Below are positions 55,128-64,000 of a DNA stretch of 64,000 nt, piece by piece. The notes beneath the pieces were generated by a model. It worked only from the letters and a program-made list of their open reading frames with translations. It ran no database searches and was not told the origin of the DNA. The DNA lies in assembly GCA_932521035.1 (NCBI GenBank), contig OW051495.1, positions 2,480,001-2,544,000 on the forward strand. Reading direction: 5' to 3'. The number at the start of each line of letters is the position of its first letter. The first letter of the stretch is position 1. Both the position numbers and the translations under genes were made by a program. This stretch comes from Oscheius dolichura (Eukaryota > Nematoda > Chromadorea > Rhabditida > Rhabditidae).

Positions 55128-57981
55128 AATAGCCCCAAATAGTAGAAAAGACAACCTTTGACCCCGCAGTTCGCCTGACTTTTTCGGATTGGTCCACGAA
55201 ATCGATTCGTGTCGGCGCCATGGCGGAATGTCTCATCCCCCTTTCCCCGACGTTCTCTCTTGTCAAAATTGGCTGTTTTCTATCCAATTTTCGTTTTTTT
55301 CGACTCTTTTAAACATAAGCAGATACAGATTTTATTCTATTTGTCACAGCAATTGAATAACAGCAATTATTCTTGTTATCCTTGTTATATTCTCTATTCT
55401 TTTAGACCAGATAAATATTCCTCGCGACGCTTTTTTGAGTTTTTGATAGGGTTTCATGGGAAACATTTAATTATTTCCTTCGCTAGTTTAAATATTGCAA
55501 CGACGTGAGTAACTGATAAAAAAAAATTCGGGCTCTATCCGAAAAGCGCAGCTCTAAAAACTGGAAATCAAAGCGGGACTCCCACGTGAGTCACAGACAG
55601 AGGGTCGCATAAAAACTTCTGTCATAATTTTTCGCGGAAAAATCCCCAATCCGTAGACTTCTATATATCAATCGAAAGCTCACAACCTCACCAATCCAAC
55701 TATAACCATAAAAAGGTGCATTTGACTGTTTATTTTCCTCCATTCATTGGATTTTTCATCAAGAGATCGTAGTGAGAAGAAAATTCCCCCCGTAACTTAC
55801 GTTTTCCGTGTGATACATATTTTTTAACCTAGATAGTTAGATTCACGAGACTGAGAGCTATCGAATGATATATAAAGTTAGCTAATTTATCCATTTTTAG
55901 CGAAAACCCTGGCTGAAAGTTGAATGAGACTACGGCTCCTATTTTCATTTTTTTGATGTTCCTTTTTTGCGATAAAAATGAAATATGAGTGAATTTTCAA
56001 TAAACCAGTCTCATATTGTCTGTCAAAAAAAAGACGACATTCAAAGGTCTCAATTTTAGCTGCGGGTCGAACTTACAAGCAAATTTTTCTTCTTGGCGGC
56101 CGAAAAATTCGCTGTCACCGCGCCCTGCCGCTAGGATTTTCGACCTTTGATTGTCGTCTTTTTTCTTGTCAGACTATATGGTTGCCATCCTATTCAAACA
56201 TGCCCTAATCCGGTTGCCTTTCTCTCATTATTTCCCCCTCTTTGACACCTGCTTTTCCTCCCCTCTCCCTTGTCTTTCCCCCTCCCTAATAAGGCTAAGC
56301 CCAGTGTTGTCCAATTAGTTGTCCCTCCACCCTCTCTGTCATATTTGCCAGCTCCCGTTTGGCAGATTACACAAGCACCTGCCAAACCTGCATAAACAGG
56401 ACATACACGCGACCGGAGAGGTCATTCAAAACGGCTGGCTGCTATTTGTGAGGGAAGAAAAGGCAGGGAGGGGCTTAGGCAAATACAATCTGGTAGGGGC
56501 AGGACACCGGGGAAAGAGGGAGAAAACATAAACAGAATGATTATCTTTTGGTTTTATGATGCGGGGGAAACAGCGAAAATATGGATGGGGGAGACAGAAC
56601 TCGGCTGTTGATCGGCCATTTGGTTGATATTTCCCCCTTCCAAGTACTGAATATAATCCGATCCTTATCTATTGATCGTTCTTTCTCTTATTCTCAAGTT
56701 TCTCTCAAGAGTTCCAAAAATTCTAGAAAAGGAAATGCTTCCGAACTACCACGGTGGTACAGTAGCGCATCGTCAATGGCCTCATCTCGTTTTCCTTCCC
56801 CTCTCCAGCATTTTCCCCCTTCTTCTCATCAAATTCTTTTTTTTCAAGCTGGGAATATAATCTAATCAGCGTAATGCTAATAATCCTAGCATCTACCGAG
56901 ATATTTTTAAAATGTTCCAAGAAGCATAGAAAAGAATAAGATCCGACTAATTGCTGGTTACTTCTTTACATTATACCAATTCTGCTCATTTCACCATAGT
57001 TTCCTTCCTTCTGCGGTACTTACACTGCTTCTTGAAACGAGGAAGTATATATTCTCAACTTTATCAGTGTCTTGTCATGCCTTTACTTTTCCAAACGAAC
57101 ATGTTCCAAAACTCATAGAAAATAAAAAGATTTCGAACCGTTGCAATTCGTGCTGTCAGGCGCATCTTCAAATCTTCCAACTTCTCCTCGTTATACGAGT
57201 TTCCCTTTGACTATCGTTTTTTTCGCTCCTTTTCTGAAAACTTTCATGTTCCCAATGCTGAATATTACCCAGTCAATGTCTATTTTTCATTCATACCATT
57301 AGACTTCCTCCCCTACTTCTCTATTATTTCGAAAAACAGGTACAGTACTCGGAAAGGGAAATTGAGGTCAGTTGTTGTGTTTCCCTTCTGATTCCACTAT
57401 ATTTATCCCTTTTCCTTACATTTATCATGTTCGAAATACTGAATTTATTCGAAATCTTGATGATTAGATGATTAGTTTCGTTCATGTTCTTGATTGTTCC
57501 AAAAAGCCTAGAAAAAGAAACGACGCCGAACCACTGCAATTTCTCTTACCCCCGTAGAAAACCCAAGTTCTCTTTTGTTTCTGTGAGGTTCCTTTCCATT
57601 TCCAACATTTTCAGCCTTTCTTCTAAAAATGTCCATATTCCAAGAACTGAATATATGCTGCCTTCTGTATGTTGTCTAGTCACTTATGAAGTCCTTCATG
57701 ATTTTATCCTGTTACAAAAGTCTGTAACAAGATCCGAGAAGGCCTCTGCAGTAGCCGCTCTCTTCCTCTTGTATCGTTTTTCTCTTCCCATCTCCCCCGT
57801 CCATTCCTTTTCCATTTCACAGAAAAATCCAATTCACCCGTCGACATGACACGGCAATGATTTGTGATTCATTCGCTTTGCTCCCGCTTTCTCTCGCCTT
57901 TCCATGTTTTCCAACACCGTTCCTTCTTATTCGGAATAAGTTATTCCACTCCCATCTTCCCCGAATAAAACTAAACTTCAG
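55128..57981. other. Intergenic region between STOX and IPMK
   Basis: AT-rich and pyrimidine-rich sequence with no supported gene. It contains a separate inverted-repeat element at 56017-56173. The right end may include upstream non-coding exons of IPMK. Confidence 0.5.
56017..56173. repeat. Second type of inverted-repeat element
   Basis: The left arm near 56019-56048 contains AAAAAGACGACATTCAAAGG and the right arm near 56142-56171 contains CCTTTGATTGTCGTCTTTTT. They pair over about 31 bases with a few mismatches and a 95-base GC-richer centre (GGCGGCCGAAAAATTCGCTG). It is unrelated in sequence to the hairpin family. The length and structure fit a miniature inverted-repeat transposable element; only one copy was noticed in the window. 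Confidence 0.75.
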
Positions 57982-57999
57982 GTTCCAGTAGTACAGTTG

Positions 58000-60900
58000 A
58001 TGACCTCGTCGCCCATCCCGGACTATGTAGAGCGTCTTCCTGACAACTACGAGTGGTTCTCGGACCAGATCGCCGGGCATCATCCCACCGTCTACAGGGA
58101 TGGGAAGAGGGAAATCGGTCAGTTGCAAAAAGAGGAGAATCTTCCAAAGAAAATAGAGCCGTCTACTTCTTTTTGGCTGCTACCGTATTGCTTACTCGGC
58201 CAAATGTGAATCATAACCCAGAAAAATCTTGACCATTTATCTCCGAGGTGAAATCACCGGCGTGTGTGTGCATATAATACCAGGCTGCGCCCACTTGTAG
58301 CCCCAATCCCACGGTGTTGACTCAGGTGGCAGGACTTTCAAACGGCTCTTCACCGGGATAATCAGTCATTAACTGTCAATACACTCTGATACAAAACAGA
58401 GTCGAATAGACCGGGAAAATGGATAAATTTCAGGAATTCTGAAGAAGCAAGGCTCGAAGAAGGTCCTCAAAGTGGCACAGGACGGGAAACGGGGCATCCG
58501 AGAGGTGAGTCCGTCTTTTTGAGAAAACCGTGGAACAGAAAGTAATGACTGGGTGTGAGGTGACGTAACTGCCGGGCCATCTTCCCCTGTCCGTTACTTC
58601 CGCCCCGTCCTCGCGAGTCCGCCATTTACATGCTCGTCCTTACCGGTTACGCAACTGGAACGGGGGGCTCGGATGACCACTCAGCCGTATACAGACGAGA
58701 GAGGGAGCGGTGGAATTCGAGCAGGGGGGATGGTAACAGGTTAATCGGGCTGGTATTAGGCAGAACAGGGGGATGAATAGAATGGCAGCTGGAAATCACA
58801 AAAGGACTATGGACACACTTTATAGGGAATGAAGAACACATGAAAACGACTGCCACGAGACATCAATTGGCTAGACATGCCCAAGTTGTAAATAATGGAC
58901 AGGCAAAACTTAGAAAAACAGAAAAAAGATGGGAGGAAAAGGGAAAATTGCGTTTCAATTCGTCTATTTGAAGTGTTTCGCTGGCTGGAAATGCTTTTCT
59001 TTCTTCTTTACTAGTATGCCTCCGGCGTCCTTTGGCCGCGTTAGGATTAAAAACGTGACAGTCGAAAAAGATTGGACGAACGAATAAAACCTGACAGGTC
59101 GGATCTTTCTGTTTCCCTAACTTTTAAATAAATGACAAACAAAACATAAAAAATAGAAGAGAGAAATGCCTCCATTTCTTTCTTGGGGTTGCCCGCCGTT
59201 TACAAGCTGCTATTTTGACTTTCTCTTTTTCTTCTTTTCCCTCTCTACCGTATCCCTGTCTTCCAATTCAAAAAGTGTGTTAATCTCTCTCTGTTTGTCC
59301 TTGACTGTCTTCCTTCCTGTCCTCTCCTGTGACTTCCGGAAGATTACGCCAATACGGGTCTGCGCGTGTTAGTTGCGCCATCCGAGTGACAAGCCATCTT
59401 CCTCTCTAATTCATCTCCCCTTTTCAGGTCAGTATCTACCGTTTCATAAAAGGCGACAAGGGACGAGACGCCGAGGATGAAGTCACGAACCCGTTGGTTT
59501 TCTTTTCCTGACCCTGATTCCCTCTCTTTCCAGTAAGAAGTTCTGGTCCCAAGCGAAGGAAGAGGACCGGCTTGCGTTGTCCGACTTCGTCCCGGAATAT
59601 CACGGACAGCAGAGGCTACTCGTCGACGGGGCCGGTCAGTGTTTTTTTCGGTTTTTTTGAATAATGGAGACCATAAAAGGGGGGTCAAAATGACAGCCAG
59701 CTGGTGCGATTCAAAAACAGTTGGCGGTAAGGTTTTCGGCGAACCGGCGCGGGGCGGGGGCTTTTAGATTCATTGGGGACCATTCCGCATAGAATTTTTC
59801 CAGTATAGGATACAGTAGATCAATTTCTACCTTATTCTATACTCAGAATCGAAAGTTCTTTGTAGAAATTCACACAAACCCGGATTTGACTCAAAAAATG
59901 GGAAAAATCGTGCAAATATGTCATGAAATCCAGTACCGCGCAGGCTTCTATAAATAAATCTACCTTATGAGCATACCATAAGATAGCTCTTGGTCTGCTC
60001 TACCCAATAACATCAGAAACTTTGCTCGAAATTTACCACAAGATGACAAAAACTCCTCTGGCTCACGCCGACCCATCGATAGCTTTTTGGAGGGAACCTA
60101 GCCATTCTCGGAGTACAGTAACCCATTTCAGAACACGATTTCATGAAGTTCACAGACGTTACGATGAACTACAAGAAGCCGGCCATCTTGGACGTGAAAA
60201 TGGGTCAAAGGACTTATGATCCGGCTGCCAGTGAGACGAAGAAGGCCAAGGAGAGCGCCAAATATCCACCCCAGAGTAGTCTGGGATTCCGGATCCTCGG
60301 CTACAGAGTAAGTTTTCTTCCTCCCTTCTCCCTGAAAAATCTAAAATTCAAACATCGCGGTTAATTGAGCCATTGCTTCTGGAGGGGACGAATGTTGCGA
60401 TATCCAACATCTGGGGGATTCTTGAGAACGGGTAACAGGTGTCGGTAACGGGAGAGAGAGATTTTTCTCGTAAAATGAGACCGGACGAGGTCAGACACTA
60501 ATTGGTCGGATAGTTCAGCGATCTGGGGGCGAGATTTAGAGGGGCTGAGCAATTTATAAAAATAACCAGCACCGTCCCGTTGTTGTTCTTGGCCAATTGG
60601 TAACGCTTTCGCTTTCCAATCCAAGTGCCACTGGTTCTATACCTCTGGTAGTACTTAACTTTTGCTTTTTTCCTCCCATCCGAATTGGTCGTCTCTTTCC
60701 TACTTTGCCCATTTCCCGTGATGTCCTGAGCTGTTCCTGTCGCCAACCTGTGACTAATTGCGGGGTTTCCGACCGTATGTCGGGCTCTGTCGATGCCGAC
60801 AGAGAGATAAGACCAGCCAAAAAACGACGACACGCTACCGGCGGGGGAAGGGGGGTCCGCTTTCGTTCTTTTTCTATAATGAGTAAGTTTAGATCCATCG

Positions 60901-61295
60901 AGATGGAGAAGTGACGGTGAGAGGAAAGAAGTGGGGGATGGAATTCGACGAGAAGACGGTCGCCGACGGGTTGAGGGAATTCTTCCACGGGGGGAGACAG
61001 GACAGGAAAGAGGAGATGTTGGCCGATGTCACGGGCCAGGTCCAGCGGGTCCGGGACTTCTTCGCCCGGCAGAGATCATTCCACTTCTATGCCAGTTCCC
61101 TTCTATTCCTCTACGAGACCGACGAGACCCTCCCGCCCTCTCCAAAGGTCTACATGATAGGTACTGTATTATCCTTCTTCCCCCTTTAATTCTCCCTTTT
61201 TAGACTTTTCTCATGCCTTTCCTGCCAACGGGACACCCGATGAGAATTACATTCCCGGAATAGAAAATCTCCTTCACCGCCTGAAACAACTGTAA
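58000..61295 (+). CDS. Inositol polyphosphate multikinase
   Basis: Phosphorylates inositol tri- and tetrakisphosphates (and can act on PIP2), mainly nuclear. Exons 58000-58117, 58434-58504, 59428-59492, 59534-59634, 60132-60307, 60893-61160 and 61204-61295 give 296 residues. The N-terminus has WFSDQIAGHHPTV, like the SHQVAGH start of the fold. The kinase signature PAILDVKMGQRTYDP (Pro-x3-Asp-x-Lys-x-Gly) is intact. LREFFHGG, then HFYASSLLFLYE and the metal-binding IDFSHAF near the end all match IPMK more than IP6K or IP3 3-kinase. The short length supports IPMK. The sixth exon acceptor (AAGTTTAG at 892) was chosen because it restores IHRDGEVTVRG in frame. The first exon opens after AAACTTCAG at 57981, so a further upstream exon or trans-splicing is possible. 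Confidence 0.93.
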
Positions 61296-61318
61296 TTCAA
61301 ACTGACTTCGAGGAACCC

Positions 61319-61399
61319 GCACCCGTAAAATCTCGACAGGGGCAGAGACTTTGATTCCTGGAAAATATCGCCAAGCTGCCGAGATTTTACGGGTGCGGC
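61319..61399. repeat. Hairpin element, copy 16
   Basis: Arms GCACCCGTAAAATCTCGACA and GCTGCCGAGATTTTACGGGT. It starts only 24 bases after the IPMK stop, so it is probably in the 3' untranslated region and could fold in the mRNA. Confidence 0.96.
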
Positions 61400-61632
61400 G
61401 CCCCGATTCGCCCAACCGAAACGAAGCCTTTCTTCACTTATATTTTACTTTATATCAAATCCTCGCTTATTTTTCAAAATAAAGAAATTTATTCAGTTGT
61501 TAGGGGTTACGGTAGTCACACTTCCGGTAGAGAGAATAATGGTAAGCCGTAAGTCAAACACACAGGACTGTAGGATTAACACCTCTTGAATAAATCTTGA
61601 CCCGACCGGGGATCATCTATTTTGGCTGCTCC

Positions 61633-61710
61633 TGCACCCGTAAGAACTCGGCAGCTCGAGGGATTGGCACCATCTCTAAAGACGATTCAGCTGTCGAGAT
61701 CGTACGGGTG
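61633..61710. repeat. Hairpin element, copy 17
   Basis: Arms GCACCCGTAAGAACTCGGCA and GCTGTCGAGATCGTACGGGT, both slightly diverged. It lies 234 bases after copy 16, the closest pair in the window. Confidence 0.93.
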
Positions 61711-61724
61711 TTATTTTCCTAGCT

Positions 61725-61753
61725 GATTCCCCCGAATTCCCCCGAATTCCCCC
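61725..61753. repeat. Short tandem repeat of CCCCGAATT
   Basis: About three direct units of nine to ten bases, immediately right of hairpin copy 17. Confidence 0.85.
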
Positions 61754-62633
61754 GCTTCCTCCCGTGGTCATTTATCACTGCCATTTCGGGCTCTTTTCGG
61801 CACCCCATCCATCATCCTCCGGACTCTACTCTTGACTCTTTCCTCTCCAGAGGGCTACTTTTTCTAGGGGATTCTTCCCGGAGTCATTAGACATTCAAAT
61901 CTCAAGACCAGCTGGAGGGGTCATCAAAAATACCGACACCCCCGATCATAGAGGCTATTAGACGGGAGAGGAGAGAGACGATTACTGACACCTGTGATGG
62001 TATTCCTCCGTCTACTGGTTACTGTAGATTCTCTTTATAGAAATAGCCCCACGTGACAATATTGTCTTAGTTGTCAACAGAGAGCAAGCCGTCATAAAAG
62101 AGGGACCGGCCCGGCTCGCGCAACTCTAATTACCCGTTTATGAGCGACCCGCTAATCAGCTCTTACCTCTGCTGGACGCCTCTCCTTCAATATGGGGAAA
62201 TATAGAAGAGGAGAAGCATATTGTTGGGGGCGTGGAACTTTTTGGAAGACCCGAAGAAGTACTGAGAATTGGATAGGGAGAAGAGGGTTACTTTTGAATA
62301 TTTAATGCAGCAAACTGACAATTTAGAGCTGGGAGACTGTTGCAATTGTTCTACAATATGCAGTTGGTATTTTTCCACTATTATTCGCGCATCGGAGAAT
62401 ACTGAATACAGCGAAGGAGGGTAAGACTGCGTTCAACTGTTCACATTTCATCGAAAAGAGCTCGTGGCATGCTCTACCGATTGAATTCATTCAAATTATC
62501 AATGTTCCGAGTAGTCAATTTAGGCAAATGTTTTTCTTTTTCTTCACTGTAATTGGGTCCTTCTCCTTCAATATAATAAAAATAGAGCACACGATAGTTT
62601 CCCCTTTCTGAATTCGCTTTCTAGAGCTGTAGA

Positions 62634-63170
62634 TTATCTCCTTCTTGGTTCCAATAGATTCAATAAAGTAGTCTCCTGCACATTGAAATGTTGAATGTTC
62701 CGAGTGACCAATTTAGGCAAGTGGTCGCTTTTACTCCACCCAATGCCTGACTAGCATGAAAAGTTAGAGCTGTTTCAACATTTCCCTTTCCATCGAATAG
62801 TTCTTCTTCCAATCCGAAACAGCCAACCGGTGTGTATCTCTCTCTCTCCGGGCGACACATGTCCTCCCATTCATAGGCCACCGGATTGAGGCAGATGTCG
62901 CCGGTCACGTAATCCGATTTATAGCTGAGAAACCATGCAATTCTGAAAGGACCGGACGAACCAAAGAAAATCTGTTTCTAGGGAACTGGCTCCATTTGAA
63001 GGCTTCTCGAAACAGAGCCGATTCAAGTTGAGATTGTCCCGTCTCCAACCATATTACACAGTTGTTTTCGAGGGTCTCTCTCTCCGACTCAATCCGGCCT
63101 AATTGTTGCACAAATTGGTTGGGCAAAAGGTGCCGATCGGGACGGACTGTATTAACAGGTGTGACGCCAT
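62634..63170 (-). CDS. Unrecognised protein, 3' exons of a minus-strand gene
   Basis: Three exons join in frame: one ending at 62987 (open from about 63170), then 62942-62735 and 62675-62634. The first reads LLPNQFVQQLGRIESERETL and NNCVIWLETGQSQLESALFR. The second reads IAWFLSYKSDYVTGDICLNP, then VAYEWEDMCRPERERYTPVG and CFGLEEELFDGKGNVETALT. The last ends ETTLLNLLEPRRR. Content is coding-like and the junctions use GTTCCC and GTAAAA donors with TTTCAG and GTGCAG acceptors. Upstream, 63434-63180 is also open on this strand (SPYRHLAVNFSPDLSPEVVL) and may be part of the same gene, but I could not place the splice. The Cys/Trp content suggests a secreted or luminal domain. I do not recognise the family. 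Confidence 0.5.
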
Positions 63171-63434
63171 AAGGACAAGTTATTTGATCAGCCCACGAGC
63201 ATCTTCGCCCCCTTTTTGGAAAAGAACCACTTCGGGTGAGAGGTCCGGGGAGAAATTCACAGCTAGGTGTCGATATGGCGATATCCTTTTGATACTTCTT
63301 CCTACTATTTTTAGAGGGAGTACTGTAATAATTGGTAACCTTGTCCCTGTCTCAAGTTGCACACGGTCTAGTGGCCAAATTATTGCTGTGACGCAACCGG
63401 GGGAAGTTCTCCGGGAAGAGGACACGGCTGACAT

Positions 63435-64000
63435 CTGATCGGAAGAGGGAATTGCGTCATGGACAAGGACATATTATAGAGGTTTGGATAGAAGAAGATG
63501 TTAGTGTAGATTGAAAGGGGATACTGTAGAAGCTATCGTTTTAGTCTTCTCGGAGGTGAAACGAAAGAAACGTCATAACTGAAATCGGAGAAAATGATCC
63601 CAACACAATAAAAGGAACTGCCAAAACGGAGAAAATTCAACGGGTTCACTAAAAAGGAGCGACCAAAACAGAGTAAATTAGACCTTTTATACCTTATAGA
63701 CAGCATCACCTCTTCTGTTATCCTCTTCCAACGGAAAAATAACGCGTTTCGAGGCTTTTATCCAAACAATAATCGTGGTGTATCGACTTTTAGTGACGAC
63801 ATTGAAAATAACGAGCATTTCATCTCAAATAGAAAAAAGATTACTGTAAACTCTAGGATAGTATAGAACATTTCTAATCTGGTCTACGCAGTATCAAGTC
63901 GAAGCGAAAAAGCTCTCAATGGTTACACCTTTCTCCGGCGATTATAAGGAACTGCCATCTATTGGCAGATGGGTTCTTTGGTGAATAAAATGAACGGCCA
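63435..64000. other. Right edge, no gene recognised
   Basis: AT-rich sequence with only short chance frames. It may contain the 5' part of the minus-strand gene ending at 62634. Confidence 0.4.

Larger units (their letters stand above)
61296..62633. other. Gap between IPMK and the next minus-strand gene
   Basis: Holds hairpin copies 16 and 17, AATAAA near 61480 as a likely IPMK poly(A) signal, and a short CCCCGAATT repeat. No gene was recognised. Confidence 0.5.

Overview
The window is eukaryotic and most resembles a compact nematode genome. The coding sequences are split by many short introns, mostly 35-60 bases, that start GT and end in TTTCAG, TTTTAG or TTCCAG. Several start codons lie just behind such an acceptor with no visible upstream exon, as expected for spliced-leader trans-splicing. 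Gene density is high and both strands are used. I assigned exons by hand from reading frames, splice sites and remembered family sequences. No search was run, so the phylum is an inference. For ten recognised genes complete at both ends (SPARC, HECTD1, BLOC1S5, G6PD, PFDN4, NDUFV3, MCCC1, PPAN, STOX, IPMK) the exon lengths sum to an exact multiple of three.

Layout, left to right. The 3' half of a novel-type protein kinase C runs on + (685-2578). Two genes follow on the minus strand: a 287-residue protein I do not recognise (4538-3119) and, upstream of it, a single-pass membrane protein with a proline-rich tail (6841-4801). A small secreted cysteine-rich protein (9212-9754) and SPARC (10153-13137) are on +, and an inverted fragment of SPARC lies at about 9180-8803. 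Poly(ADP-ribose) glycohydrolase is on minus (17425-13418). The very large HECTD1-type ubiquitin ligase fills 19487-31637 on +, and a REEP/Yop1-type gene and a second small membrane-protein exon sit inside its third intron on the opposite strand. A tight housekeeping cluster follows: BLOC1S5 (+), G6PD (-), prefoldin 4 (-), NDUFV3 (+), MCCC1 (+) and the Brix protein PPAN/SSF1 (+). After 6.7 kb without a convincing gene come a storkhead-box (STOX/HAM-1) gene (49582-55127), inositol polyphosphate multikinase (58000-61295) and an unrecognised minus-strand gene near the right edge.

The most striking non-genic feature is a family of about 17 dispersed hairpin elements of 78-95 bases. The arms read roughly CACCCGTAAAATCTCGGCAG and its complement around a variable loop. 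They lie in introns and gaps of the GC-rich genes and are nearly absent from the AT-rich housekeeping blocks. Other unusual features are an inverted partial copy of SPARC, a second copy of part of a STOX exon with its intron, a separate inverted-repeat element near 56.1 kb, a 21-base tandem repeat in the last HECTD1 intron, and a sharp split between GC-rich and AT-rich coding sequences.

The genes do not form one pathway. They cover signalling (PKC, IPMK), extracellular matrix (SPARC), ubiquitin and ADP-ribose turnover (HECTD1, PARG), endomembranes (REEP, BLOC-1), mitochondrial metabolism (NDUFV3, MCCC1), NADPH supply (G6PD), protein folding (PFDN4), ribosome assembly (PPAN) and neural fate (STOX).
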